Part shown: positions 8,158-19,176 of the stretch, piece after piece
How the letters are laid out: every line of letters begins with the position of its first letter
Numbering within the stretch: the stretch's first letter is position 1
DNA from: Comamonadaceae bacterium
GTDB taxonomy: Bacteria > Pseudomonadota > Gammaproteobacteria > Burkholderiales > Burkholderiaceae_C
Assembly: GCA_947478725.1 (NCBI GenBank)
Contig: CANJWZ010000012.1
Location: forward strand, 1 to 64,000
Length of the DNA stretch: 64,000 nucleotides
Direction: 5' to 3'
Made by a program: the position numbers and the translations under genes
The notes under the pieces: model-generated
The model's input: only the letters and a program-made list of their open reading frames with translations
Told to the model about the DNA's origin: nothing
Databases searched by the model: none

Positions 8158-8862
8158 TCAATCGGGCTTGATTTGCCCGGCCTCAATCACAATTCGCCGC
8201 TCGCAGCGCGCGGCAATAGCCTTGTCGTGCGTGACCAGCACCAGCGTTGTGCCTAACTCGCGGTTCAGCTCAAACATCAGTTGCATCACCGTCTCGCCGG
8301 TTGCAAAGTCCAGGCTGCCGGTGGGTTCATCGGCCAGCAACACGGCCGGTTGCACCACAAAGGCCCGGGCCAGCGCCACTCTTTGCTGCTCGCCGCCGGA
8401 CAGCACCTTGGGATAATGCGCCAGCCGCTCGCCCAGGCCGACGCGCTTGAGCATTTCTGTGGCCAGTGTGCGGGCGCTTTGGGTGCCAGACAATTCCAGC
8501 GGCAGCATGACATTTTCCAGCGCCGTCAAGTTGCCCATCAACTGAAAGCTTTGAAACACAAAACCCACTTTTTGGGCGCGCAGTGCAGCCCGCTCATCCT
8601 CGCTGATGGCAAAAATATCCTGCCCCGCCAGACGCACCGTACCGCTGGTGGGCGTATCCAGCCCGGCAATGATGGACAGCAGTGTGCTCTTGCCTGACCC
8701 TGATGCGCCGACAATGGCTGCGGTCTCGCGTGGGGCGAGAGCAAAATCAATATCGCGCAGAATGGTCAAGGTGCCTGTCGAGTCGCTGACTGACTTGAAA
8801 ATATGCTGAACGGCAACAATTGAATCGCTGCAAACCAAGCTAGAAACTTCAGAAACAGACAT
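8158..8862 (-). CDS. ABC transporter ATP-binding protein (LolD/YbbA-like)
   Basis: A 234-residue ABC ATPase of the MacB/LolD subgroup. Walker A GASGSGKST is at 52-60, the signature LSGGEQQR at 154-161, Walker B LLADEPTG at 175-182, and the H-loop follows in LVLVTHDKA. The segment TILRDIDFALAPRETAAIVG is typical of YbbA, which sits divergent from the tesA esterase in many proteobacteria, as here. The partner permease (YbbP-like) is not in this window. The start ATG at 8862 shares two bases with the ATG of the divergent esterase gene. A longer open frame running through the esterase gene is a GC-driven artefact. Substrate is unknown. Confidence 0.9.
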   Translation of the reverse strand: MSVSEVSSLVCSDSIVAVQHIFKSVSDSTGTLTILRDIDFALAPRETAAIVGASGSGKSTLLSIIAGLDTPTSGTVRLAGQDIFAISEDERAALRAQKVGFVFQSFQLMGNLTALENVMLPLELSGTQSARTLATEMLKRVGLGERLAHYPKVLSGGEQQRVALARAFVVQPAVLLADEPTGSLDFATGETVMQLMFELNRELGTTLVLVTHDKAIAARCERRIVIEAGQIKPD

Positions 8863-9580
8863 GACGGCCCTATCAAAAAACTTTGAATCGAATGCCTCGC
8901 ATTCTTTTGATGACTTTACCAAGCTATGGTTGCAGCTTGCGGCGAAAGGTCTAATCGCCATACTGGCGCTGCTGGCCTTTTTAACGTTGTTAACACTGGC
9001 ACTGCCGGCACGTGCGGCAGGCACCGACATCATTTTGGTGGTCGGCGATTCACTGAGTGCTGAATACGGCTTGAAGCGCGGCACAGGCTGGGTGCCCTTG
9101 CTGGAAAAGCAATTGGCCACCGACAAGCATTCGGCCAAAGTCATCAATGCCAGCATCAGTGGCGACACCACCTCGGGGGGACGCTCGCGCATGGGTGCGC
9201 TGCTGACCACGCACAAGCCCACTGTGGTGGTGATTGAGCTGGGTGGTAACGATGCGTTGCGCGGCCTGCCGCTGGACATGACCGAGGCCAATCTGGCGGC
9301 GATGACACAAGCGGCCAAAAAAATAGGCGCCAAAGTGCTGCTGCTGGGCATGCAGGTACCGCCCAACTATGGCGGTGCGTATGGCGCGACTTTTTCAGGA
9401 CTGTTCACCAAGGTAGCAAAAGCTGAAAACGTTGCGTTGATGCCATTCTTTTTAAAAGGCATTGCCGATGTCCCCGATGTCGCCAGCCAGTTTCAGGCTG
9501 ACCGCATCCACCCCAACGAGCAGGCACAGCCCAAAATGCTGGCCAATGTGTGGCCTGAATTGAAAAAGCTCCTCCGATGA
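8861..9580 (+). CDS. tesA: Arylesterase/thioesterase, SGNH hydrolase family (TesA-like)
   Basis: A 239-residue exported hydrolase. The catalytic block I GDSLS places the nucleophile at S64; block III GGNDALRG supplies the oxyanion Asn, and DRIHPN near the C-terminus supplies the Asp and His (about D214, H217). Residues 30-53 are a hydrophobic signal segment ending LPARAAG, preceded by an unusually long polar stretch, so translation might begin later (for example TTG at codon 24). It should hydrolyse acyl esters or acyl-thioesters in the periplasm. It is divergent from the ABC ATPase gene and overlaps the downstream selU by four bases. Confidence 0.9.
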   Translation: MTALSKNFESNASHSFDDFTKLWLQLAAKGLIAILALLAFLTLLTLALPARAAGTDIILVVGDSLSAEYGLKRGTGWVPLLEKQLATDKHSAKVINASISGDTTSGGRSRMGALLTTHKPTVVVIELGGNDALRGLPLDMTEANLAAMTQAAKKIGAKVLLLGMQVPPNYGGAYGATFSGLFTKVAKAENVALMPFFLKGIADVPDVASQFQADRIHPNEQAQPKMLANVWPELKKLLR

Positions 9581-10635
9581 GTCTGGTCAAAATTTCAGCC
9601 GAAGAGGCATTGAACAGGCTGGCCGACTTCTCGGACGTGATCGACGCGCGCAGCGAAGGCGAATATGCCGAAGACCACTTGCCGGGTGCGATCAACTGGC
9701 CCAGCCTGAACAACGAAGAGCGCAAGCTGGTGGGAACCGAGTACAAGCAGATCAGCGCCTTTGATGCGAAAAAACGCGGCGCTGCGCTGGTCGCTAAAAA
9801 CATTGCACGCCACCTGGAGCGTGACGTGATTCACAAACCACGCAACTGGCAGCCTCTGGTGTACTGCTGGCGTGGCGGCAAGCGCAGTGGCTCGCTGGCC
9901 CTGATTCTTGACCAGATTGGCTTTAACGTCACCCTGGTCGATGGTGGTTACAAGGCCTTCAGGGCTGCGCTGGTTGAAGCTTTGCCGCAACTGGCCAGCC
10001 AGTTTGATTACCGGGTGATTTGCGGCACCACCGGCTCGGGCAAGACACGCTTGCTGCAAGCCTTGGCTGCACTTGGCGCCCAAGTGCTTGATCTGGAGGC
10101 GCTGGCGAATCACCGTTCATCGGTGCTGGGCGTGATTCCTGGCACACCGCAGCCAACCCAAAAAGCCTACGACAGTCTGATTTGGGCGGCTTTAAGAAGT
10201 TTTGATGCGTCGCGGCCCGTCTACATTGAAAGCGAGAGCAAAAAAGTCGGCAACGTAGCGATACCCGAAGGGCTGATCACCGCCATGCGTGCTGCGCCTT
10301 GCCTGCAGCTTGATTTGAGTGAGGACCAGCGGGTGGAACTGCTGCTCGAAGACTATGATTTTTTCGTCAAGGACGTTGCGTTTTTCTGCGACCGTCTGGG
10401 CGCGCTGACGCAGGCACGCGGCAAGGAGGTGGTGACTGGCTGGCAAACGCGGGCGAGAAGCGGCGACATCGCGTCAGTCGTCCGCGAGTTGCTGGTGGAC
10501 CACTATGACCCGGTGTATTTGCAGTCCATGAAGCGCAATTTTGCGCAATACCCAGCAAGAACCAGCATTGCGCCGGCCAACCGAAGCGTTGAAGCCATGC
10601 GGCTACTGGCCCAAGAAATGCTATCGATACAGTAG
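9577..10635 (+). CDS. selU: tRNA 2-selenouridine synthase (rhodanese domain plus P-loop)
   Basis: A 352-residue enzyme (SelU/MnmH, formerly YbbB) that converts 2-thiouridine at the tRNA wobble position to geranylated and then selenated forms. The N-terminal rhodanese domain holds the catalytic Cys in VYCWRGGKRS (C97, the same number as I recall for the E. coli protein). A Walker A motif GTTGSGKT is at 150-157 in the C-terminal half. Length matches the family. Start ATG overlaps the tesA stop (ATGA). The last residues and stop codon lie inside a dispersed repeat copy, so the C-terminus has been set by that element. No selD gene is visible here. Confidence 0.92.
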   Translation: MSLVKISAEEALNRLADFSDVIDARSEGEYAEDHLPGAINWPSLNNEERKLVGTEYKQISAFDAKKRGAALVAKNIARHLERDVIHKPRNWQPLVYCWRGGKRSGSLALILDQIGFNVTLVDGGYKAFRAALVEALPQLASQFDYRVICGTTGSGKTRLLQALAALGAQVLDLEALANHRSSVLGVIPGTPQPTQKAYDSLIWAALRSFDASRPVYIESESKKVGNVAIPEGLITAMRAAPCLQLDLSEDQRVELLLEDYDFFVKDVAFFCDRLGALTQARGKEVVTGWQTRARSGDIASVVRELLVDHYDPVYLQSMKRNFAQYPARTSIAPANRSVEAMRLLAQEMLSIQ

Positions 10636-10680
10636 CTACTCACTCAGGTATTGATAGGTCTACAGGCCTTTTTGATGCCC
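10619..10680 (+). repeat. Dispersed structured repeat, copy c
   Basis: Begins GCTATC at 10620 within the selU coding sequence and contains its TAG stop (10633-10635), then runs through TAGCTACTCACTCAGG to a GC-rich 3' end at about 10680. The central stem is degenerate. Confidence 0.55.
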
Positions 10681-10684
10681 CAAA

Positions 10685-10867
10685 TCAGGCTTGCGGCTCG
10701 ACTGGCGGCACGCTGTCAGCCGGTGTGTTGCCATCGCTATCGGCATCGGTACCGTCTTCAGGCTCGTCAGGTTTGCCTTCGGCTTTGCGTTTGAGCTTGT
10801 CTTCTTTTTTACGCTTTTTGGCAAGCTCTTTTTGACGCTTTTCGTAACCATAATTGGGAGTTGCCAC
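10685..10867 (-). CDS. Small conserved basic protein, unknown function
   Basis: A 60-residue protein starting at GTG (10867). The N-terminal half, MATPNYGYEKRQKELAKKRKKEDK, is very rich in Lys/Arg; the C-terminal half is acidic and Pro-rich. Short proteins beginning MATPNYGYEKRQKEL are, to my knowledge, widely conserved hypothetical proteins in Burkholderiales, which is the reason for accepting this frame over a longer overlapping one. The charge split suggests binding to a nucleic acid or an acidic partner, but no function is known. It stands alone between selU and metC. Confidence 0.7.
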   Translation of the reverse strand: MATPNYGYEKRQKELAKKRKKEDKLKRKAEGKPDEPEDGTDADSDGNTPADSVPPVEPQA

Positions 10868-10911
10868 AGGCTGCTTTCGTTTGAATGTTGCCCCAACTGT
10901 AATGCATCGCT

Positions 10912-12105
10912 CTAAGACATTTTTGAGAGTGCCTGAGCCAGGTCAGCCTGCAGGTCTTGTAAGGCCTCCAGCCCGACTGAAAAGCGCACCAAACCGCCTT
11001 TGTGGGGCCACTTGGTGGTGCGTAGCGCGGGGATGTCGTAAGGCGCGCACAAGCTCATGGGCCCTGCCCAGCTGTAACCCAGCTTGAAGAGTTTGAGGCT
11101 GTCGCAAAAGTGGTCCACCTGGATCTGGGTGAATTCTGGCTTGAACACGACACTGAACAGGCAAGCCGCAGCAGTGCAATCACGTTTGAAGGCCTCATGC
11201 CCAGGCGAGCCAGGCAAAGCAGGGTGAAGCACGGCAGCGACCTGAGGCTGGTCTTGCATCCACCTGGCGACGGCACGTGTGGCGGTGTCTTGGGCGGCAT
11301 AGCGTAGCGCCATCGAATTCAGCCCACGCAGAACCAGCTCGGCATCATTGCCTGCCACGCCGTAGCCCAGACGCATGTGGCAAAAGTGAAGCAGGTGATG
11401 CAAGGCCTCGTTTTGAGTGACCACCGAGCCCATCAGCACATCCGCACCGCCGCTGGGGTATTTGGTCAGGGCGTGGGCAGACATGTCAGCGCCCAGCGTG
11501 AAGGCATTGAACGCGATGCCTGCGCCCCAAGTGTTGTCGAGTGCGGTGACGATGCCTAGCGGGTGCACGTTGCTGTGGGCTTTGACTGCGGAGACCAGGG
11601 CCGGCAAATCAGGAAACTCCAGCGTGATACTGCCAGGCGCCTCCAGCCACACCAAGCGCGTTTTAGCGCTGAGTTTACTGGCCAGGTCTGCCGGGTTCAT
11701 GGGGTCATACAACCGGTGCGTGATGCCCCACGCCGCCAGCTCGCCAGTGGCAAACGCTTTGTTGGGGCCATAGGCGTTGTCAGGTATCAACAGCTCATCG
11801 CCCGTCCTGAGCAGTGCCATACCCACCAGTACGACCGCAGCCAAGCCGCTTGGCACCAGGGTACAAAATTGGCCACCTTCCAGCGTGGCGATACGCTCTT
11901 CCAGCAAGAAGGTTGTTGGCGTGCCATGCAGGCCGTAGGTGTAGCCGGTTTTGTGCTTCCAGTCGCGGGTGCGCAGGGCAGCGACGCTTGGAAAGATGAC
12001 AGTCGAAGCCCGGTGAATAGCGGGCGGTACAGCCTCAAAGCCAGGCGGTGGCTTGTAGGGGTGGTGGACCAGTGCGGTAGAAAGTTGGGAAGATGTGTCG
12101 CTCAT
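10912..12105 (-). CDS. metC: Cystathionine beta-lyase (PLP-dependent)
   Basis: A 397-residue fold-type I PLP enzyme of the Cys/Met metabolism family. The cofactor Lys is in SAHALTKYPSGG (K215), the PLP-phosphate region in TLVPSGLAAVVL, and the substrate/cofactor segment YTYGLHGTPTTFLLEERIATLEGG is characteristic of MetC. It should cleave cystathionine to homocysteine, ammonia and pyruvate in methionine synthesis. The alternative is a cystathionine gamma-synthase or methionine gamma-lyase, but the GLHGTPT motif favours MetC. It is followed on the same strand by a small basic protein gene and preceded by a phosphoribosyltransferase gene. Confidence 0.9.
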   Translation of the reverse strand: MSDTSSQLSTALVHHPYKPPPGFEAVPPAIHRASTVIFPSVAALRTRDWKHKTGYTYGLHGTPTTFLLEERIATLEGGQFCTLVPSGLAAVVLVGMALLRTGDELLIPDNAYGPNKAFATGELAAWGITHRLYDPMNPADLASKLSAKTRLVWLEAPGSITLEFPDLPALVSAVKAHSNVHPLGIVTALDNTWGAGIAFNAFTLGADMSAHALTKYPSGGADVLMGSVVTQNEALHHLLHFCHMRLGYGVAGNDAELVLRGLNSMALRYAAQDTATRAVARWMQDQPQVAAVLHPALPGSPGHEAFKRDCTAAACLFSVVFKPEFTQIQVDHFCDSLKLFKLGYSWAGPMSLCAPYDIPALRTTKWPHKGGLVRFSVGLEALQDLQADLAQALSKMS

Positions 12106-12133
12106 CCGCAGATATTAACGGCAAGCGTGGGGG

Positions 12134-12658
12134 CTACACCTTCCATTTGGCAAGCAACTGCGCCGGCGTCAGGGAGTCATAGCTTTCAAACGGCTGGTGA
12201 ATCCACGGGTTGGTGGGCAACAATTCGACCGAATAATCGCACTGGAAGGTGGACACGCCTTTGGTCCAGATCACGGCGCTGCGCAGCTCGGTGATGGGCC
12301 GATAGTTGTTTTTCAGCTGGTGAATCACCGCGTTCAGTGTGTGCCCGGTGTCGGCCAAATCATCAACCAGCAGCACCTTGCCTGCGATTTCGCCTTTGGG
12401 CGTGGTGATGAAGCGGGCAATGTCCAATTCGCCTTGGGTGGTGCCTGCATCGGCACGGTAAGAGCTGGTCGACATGATGGCCAGCGGCTTGTCAAAGATA
12501 CGTGACAGGATATCGCCAGGCCGCATGCCGCCGCGTGCCAGGCACAAGATGGTGTCGAACTGCCAACCCGACTGATGGATTTTGATGGCCAGCTTTTCAA
12601 TCAGGCTGTGGTACTCGTCATAGCTGACGTAGAGATGTTTACCGTCTTCTGTCAACAT
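12134..12658 (-). CDS. Purine-type phosphoribosyltransferase
   Basis: A 174-residue type I phosphoribosyltransferase. The PRPP-binding motif KVLLVDDLADTGHT is at 94-107 and the earlier ILCLARGGMRPGD segment forms the pyrophosphate loop. This resembles the xanthine/hypoxanthine-type PRTases that follow purA in Burkholderiales. It likely salvages a purine base to its nucleotide, though the exact base is not readable. The AGGAG ribosome binding site, about 10 bases before the ATG, lies inside a dispersed repeat copy. It is downstream of purA on the same strand, which fits a purine nucleotide role. Confidence 0.85.
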   Translation of the reverse strand: MLTEDGKHLYVSYDEYHSLIEKLAIKIHQSGWQFDTILCLARGGMRPGDILSRIFDKPLAIMSTSSYRADAGTTQGELDIARFITTPKGEIAGKVLLVDDLADTGHTLNAVIHQLKNNYRPITELRSAVIWTKGVSTFQCDYSVELLPTNPWIHQPFESYDSLTPAQLLAKWKV

Positions 12659-12665
12659 ACTTGAA

Positions 12666-12735
12666 TGCTCCTGTATTGATAGCTATTTGTCCAGATATTC
12701 ATTGGCCTTGGGGTTGAATTAGACCCAAAAACCAG
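12666..12735 (+). repeat. Dispersed structured repeat, copy d (5' hairpin inverted)
   Basis: The right part matches the family in plus orientation (TTGTCCAGATATTCATTGGCC). The 5' hairpin reads GCTCCTGTATTGATAGC, which is the reverse complement of the usual GCTAT...CAGGAGC hairpin. It lies between purA and the phosphoribosyltransferase gene and carries the latter's AGGAG ribosome binding site. Confidence 0.55.
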
Positions 12736-12792
12736 GCTCTTGGGCAGATTCCCCTTCAGGCCGGGGCCACACGTTGTGGGCAAGCTTCGGGG

Positions 12793-15352
<2,560 letters not shown>

Positions 15353-15434
15353 GTGATTGTTCAAACGCTGTTAAAGCAAGGATTTTACCGGGCGAACACC
15401 CCGGTTTCCGGCGGGGCAGGCTGAGCGGCCCATG

Positions 15435-15623
15435 TCAGCTTAAAAAAGCAATTGCCAGTATTCCCAAAACAACACTACACAGGCCGAAAAACCGGATTTG
15501 CCCGTCGTTCATTTTCTGAGCCTGCTCAAAAGCCTTTCGCCAGCTTGTAGGCGACAAAAAAGGCAACAGCCCTTCAATGACCAAAACCATGGCCAGTGCC
15601 AGCCAGACGCTGCTGCCGTCCAT
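15435..15623 (-). CDS. DUF2065 family small membrane protein (YjeT-like)
   Basis: A 62-residue protein with two hydrophobic segments (about 5-22 and 44-61) separated by a short charged loop, ending LCSVVLGILAIAFLS. This matches the DUF2065/YjeT family, which in many proteobacteria lies immediately downstream of hflC, exactly as here. Its role is unknown; association with the HflKC membrane complex is suggested only by gene order. It is separated from hflC by 9 bp and probably co-transcribed. Confidence 0.85.
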   Translation of the reverse strand: MDGSSVWLALAMVLVIEGLLPFLSPTSWRKAFEQAQKMNDGQIRFFGLCSVVLGILAIAFLS

Positions 15624-15632
15624 GAAGCGCCT

Positions 15633-16535
15633 TTATTTTTTGGCTGGCGCTGCGCTGCCAGAGCTACCAGACCCACGCATGGCTTTGAAAAAGTCTGACG
15701 AGGGGTCCAGCACCATCACGTCGCTTTTCTTGTTGAAGCTGGCTTTGTAAGCCTCCAGGCTACGGTAGAACTGGGCGAACTGGGCATCCCGGCCAAACGC
15801 GTCGGCATAGAGGGCGGCCGCTTTGGCGTCACCCTGACCCTTGATTTTTTGCGCGTCGCGGTAGGCTTCGGCGATCAGCACTTCGCGCTGGCGATCGGCA
15901 TCGGCCCGAATTTTTTCGCCTTCAGCGCTACCTGTCGAACGCAGTTCATTGGCCACCTGCTGGCGCTCGGACTTCATGCGCTGATAAACCGAATCAGCAA
16001 CAGAAGGCGGGAAGTCGACACGCTTGATGCGAACGTCAACGATTTCAATACCGAAAGTTTTGGCGTCGTCTATCAGACGCTGCTGCACGCCTTGCATGAT
16101 TTTGTCGCGGTCCGTCGACAGCACGTCCTTGACGGTGCGCTTGGTCACTTCAGAGTTCAATGCGTCCTGCACCACCGACGTCAGGCGCGCCTCAGCGGTT
16201 TGAATGCTGGTGCCACCCGAGTTGTTGCGGATGAACTGTTTGCCGTCAGCTATGCGCCACTTGACCAGCCAGTCAACCACCAGGTTTTTCTTTTCTGCAG
16301 TCTGGATGGAGCCTGTCTCAGGGCTGTCCAGTGTCAGCACACGGCGGTCCAGAAACACCACGTTTTGAAACGGCTGGGGCAACTTGAAGCGAAGGCCCGG
16401 CTCCGTGATGACTTCCTTGATCTGGCCGAAGGAATACAGCACGCCGAACTGACGCTGATCAACCACAAAAAGAGTGGACGCAAAAACAGCCAGGGCCACC
16501 AGCAAGGTGGTGATAACGAATCCAAGTTTATTCAT
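15633..16535 (-). CDS. hflC: HflC, SPFH-domain protease modulator
   Basis: A 300-residue inner-membrane protein that forms large cages with HflK around the FtsH protease and regulates its access to membrane substrates. One N-terminal transmembrane segment (about 4-22) precedes the SPFH/band-7 domain beginning VVDQRQFGVLYSFGQIKEVI. The helical coiled-coil follows (QRMKSERQQVANELRSTGSAEGEKIRADADRQREV is spread over about 175-210). Length and order match the family. It starts 14 bp after the hflK stop, so the two are co-transcribed. Confidence 0.95.
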   Translation of the reverse strand: MNKLGFVITTLLVALAVFASTLFVVDQRQFGVLYSFGQIKEVITEPGLRFKLPQPFQNVVFLDRRVLTLDSPETGSIQTAEKKNLVVDWLVKWRIADGKQFIRNNSGGTSIQTAEARLTSVVQDALNSEVTKRTVKDVLSTDRDKIMQGVQQRLIDDAKTFGIEIVDVRIKRVDFPPSVADSVYQRMKSERQQVANELRSTGSAEGEKIRADADRQREVLIAEAYRDAQKIKGQGDAKAAALYADAFGRDAQFAQFYRSLEAYKASFNKKSDVMVLDPSSDFFKAMRGSGSSGSAAPAKK

Positions 16536-16549
16536 GGTTGTTCTCCGGC

Positions 16550-17950
16550 TTAGCGGTTGTCACGGTCACGGGTGCGTGAGCTATCGCGCGATCGCGTGTC
16601 TGTTGCAGCAGATGCCGGTGGCGCCAGGGCTGCCGGGGAAGTGGGCACCACTGCAATGTCAGCACTGCTGGCGCTGGCAGCCGTACCCGCAGCCTGCATC
16701 AGTTTGTCGAGCGGCAGGTACAGCAAGTTACTGCCCTGCTTTGAATCCACCATGACTTTGGTCACGCTGCTGTAAATTTGCTGCATGGCGTCCGTGTACA
16801 TTCGGTCGCGGGTGACTTGTGGCGCTTTTTGATACTCGGTGTAGACCGACTTGAAGCGCTGCGAATCACCCTCGGCCCGCGCCACCACATTGGCCTTATA
16901 ACCGTCGGCTTCTTCTTTCAGGCGCGCGGCGGTACCCTTGGCGCGAGGCACCACCTCATTGGCGTAAGCCTGGCCTTCATTTTTCAGACGATCCCGATCC
17001 TGACCTGCCTTGAGTGCGTCGTCAAAAGCGGCTTGTACCGGCTCGGGCGGCTGCACATTTTGGATGTTGACGGTTTGAATCAAAATGCCGGTCTTGTAGC
17101 GGTCAAGCTGGGCTTGTACGCTTTTGACCACATCGCGCTGGATCGATTCGCGGTCTTTGTTCAGCACCGTGTCCATCGTGCCCTTGCCCACCACCTCTCG
17201 AATCGCTGATTCTGCAGCTTTTTTGACGGCATCGTCGGGATTGCGGTTTTGAAACAGATAGTCTGCGGCGCTTTTGAGGCGGTACTGAATCGTGAATTTG
17301 ACGTCAACAATGTTTTCGTCCTGCGTCAGCATGGACGATTCCTTGAGCCCAGCCGCGCCAGCAGCAGAACCCCGGCCGATTTCGACCGACCGCAGTTGCG
17401 TCAGTGCCACTGTTTCATGTCGCTCAATCGGATAAGGCATGCGCCAGTTAAAACCGGCATCGCGCGTGCCCTTGAGTTCGCCAAACCGGGTAATGACCGC
17501 CTGCTGGCCCTCTTGAACAATGAAAAACCCTGTGCCCAACCAGATCAGCACAGCGACAGCCGCAATCAGGCCGGCACCAATGCCCGCACTTTTCATGTCG
17601 GGCTGAAAGCCGCCGCCAGGGGTATTGCCGCCACCACCGGCCGTTCGGCCACGTGTATTTTTGTTGCCGCCAAACATCCCACCGAGCTTGCGGTTGAAAT
17701 CACGCCACAACTCGTCAAGATCAGGCGGGCCCTGATTGCTTCCCTTTGGCCGGGGACGCTGCTCGGGGGTTGGTGCTGGACTTTCGGGCTCGGCGTTGGG
17801 CTTGGTGTCGCCGCCAGAAGGTTTGTCGGCTGCGGGCTTGTCACCATCACGGCCCCAGCGGTTGTCATTGAGATTGAACATACCAAGGGTATGGTGTTTC
17901 AATCGGGCAGGCCAGCTGGCCAAGGTCTGTAGCACAGGATTCAGGTTCAT
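16550..17950 (-). CDS. hflK: HflK, SPFH-domain protease modulator
   Basis: A 466-residue partner of HflC. The N-terminal 140 residues are cytoplasmic, Pro/Gly/Asp-rich and disordered (DELWRDFNRKLGGMFG is the conserved HflK N-terminal element). A transmembrane segment near 145-165 (AGLIAAVAVLIWLGTGFFIV) leads into the band-7 domain starting QEGQQAVITRFGELKGTRDAG. The C-terminal tail is Ala/Pro-rich and ends in an Arg/Asp/Ser cluster. The disordered N-terminus is longer than in enterobacteria but usual in betaproteobacteria. It lies between hflX and hflC on the same strand. Confidence 0.95.
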   Translation of the reverse strand: MNLNPVLQTLASWPARLKHHTLGMFNLNDNRWGRDGDKPAADKPSGGDTKPNAEPESPAPTPEQRPRPKGSNQGPPDLDELWRDFNRKLGGMFGGNKNTRGRTAGGGGNTPGGGFQPDMKSAGIGAGLIAAVAVLIWLGTGFFIVQEGQQAVITRFGELKGTRDAGFNWRMPYPIERHETVALTQLRSVEIGRGSAAGAAGLKESSMLTQDENIVDVKFTIQYRLKSAADYLFQNRNPDDAVKKAAESAIREVVGKGTMDTVLNKDRESIQRDVVKSVQAQLDRYKTGILIQTVNIQNVQPPEPVQAAFDDALKAGQDRDRLKNEGQAYANEVVPRAKGTAARLKEEADGYKANVVARAEGDSQRFKSVYTEYQKAPQVTRDRMYTDAMQQIYSSVTKVMVDSKQGSNLLYLPLDKLMQAAGTAASASSADIAVVPTSPAALAPPASAATDTRSRDSSRTRDRDNR

Positions 17951-18004
17951 GAGGTCTTACTCTTTTTTCAGTACTTCTATATTGTGCCTAATTCGAGACC
18001 CCGT

Positions 18005-19141
18005 CTACACAACGGCCTCAGATGTCTCAGGGATATCCAGTGCATTATCTAAGGCAGCATGAGCAGACAGCAATTGCCTGAGCTGCGGCAAGCCGTCGCC
18101 AGTCTGTGCGCTGACAAAGACACGCTCTACCCGACGAGTTGCCTCGGAGAAGGCATCTTTGACTTCAAACATGTCGCTCAAATGCAGAGGCCAGCGTGAT
18201 TTTTCAAGGGCATCGAGCTTGTTGAAGATCAAAATCTGCGGTACGTCAGCCGCGCCGATCTCCTCCAGCACGCGCTGCACCTGCTCAATCTGCTCGAGAT
18301 AGTCGGGGTTGGCCGCGTCAACCACGTGCAGCAACAGGTCGGCATCAGCGGCTTCCTGCAAGGTGGCTGCGAAAGCGTTGACCAGCCCGTGGGGCAAATC
18401 GCGAATAAATCCCACTGTGTCTGACAGCGACACCGTGCGCTGCGCGTCGCCCAGGTACAACTGCCGCGTGGTCGTGTCCAGCGTGGCAAACAGCTGGTCA
18501 GCCGCGTAGGTTTTGGCTTTGACCAGTGCATTGAACAAGGTTGATTTGCCAGCGTTGGTGTAGCCAACCAGCGAGATGCTGAAAGCGTTTTTTCGGTCGC
18601 GCTGGCGGCGCTGGGTCTGGCGCTGTTTTTTGACTTTGGAAAGCCGCTCTTTGCAGCGTTTGATGGCTTCGCCAATCATGCGCTTGTCAAGCTCGATCTG
18701 CTTTTCGCCCGGGCCGCCGCGCACGCCAGCGCCACCGGTTTGACGTTCCAGGTGGGACCAGCGCCGCACCAGACGGGTAGACGAATATTGCAGGCGGGCC
18801 AGCTCTACCTGTAATTTGCCTTCATGGCTGCGTGCGCGCTGACCAAATATTTCCAGAATCAGCAAGGTTCGGTCGTTCACAGGCAGCTCAAGATACCGCT
18901 CAAGGTTGCGCTGCTGGGCCGGGCTCAAAGCTTGGTCAAACAGCACCTCAGTGGCGCCCACTTGCTGAGCCAGCATTTTGATCTCATCAGCCTTGCCGCT
19001 GCCGATGAAAAGCGCTGCATCTGGCGCACGGCGCTTGCAGGTCACGCGCTCTACAGGCTCAAGGCCTGCCGTTTGAGCGAGCAGACCCAATTCTTGCAAT
19101 TCGCGGTCGAAATTGGGAAGGCCCAAGTCAACACCAACCAA
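18005..19141 (-). CDS. hflX: GTPase HflX
   Basis: A ribosome-associated GTPase that splits stalled or heat-damaged 70S ribosomes. The N-terminal glycine-rich domain is present (SHLERQTGGAGVRGGPGEKQ is the conserved HflX segment), followed by the G domain with G1 GYTNAGKST at 193-201, G3 DTVGF and G4 NKLD. There is no ATG or GTG at the N-terminus. TTG 19141 would truncate the first beta strand (AILVGVD). A CTG at 19180-19178, overlapping the hfq stop as CTGA and preceded by GAAGAAAG, would give an N-terminus [17 protein letters not shown] and fits the family better. It lies directly downstream of hfq, the classic hfq-hflX-hflK-hflC order. Confidence 0.92.
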   Translation of the reverse strand: MVGVDLGLPNFDRELQELGLLAQTAGLEPVERVTCKRRAPDAALFIGSGKADEIKMLAQQVGATEVLFDQALSPAQQRNLERYLELPVNDRTLLILEIFGQRARSHEGKLQVELARLQYSSTRLVRRWSHLERQTGGAGVRGGPGEKQIELDKRMIGEAIKRCKERLSKVKKQRQTQRRQRDRKNAFSISLVGYTNAGKSTLFNALVKAKTYAADQLFATLDTTTRQLYLGDAQRTVSLSDTVGFIRDLPHGLVNAFAATLQEAADADLLLHVVDAANPDYLEQIEQVQRVLEEIGAADVPQILIFNKLDALEKSRWPLHLSDMFEVKDAFSEATRRVERVFVSAQTGDGLPQLRQLLSAHAALDNALDIPETSEAVV

Positions 19142-19176
19142 TATGGCCAGTGGCTTGGGAGTCAGGCTGGTGGAAC

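Noticed and set aside
8863..9366. N-terminal extension of the ABC ATPase frame through the esterase gene
   Set aside because: The extension has no ABC resemblance and is antisense to the conserved GDSL motifs.
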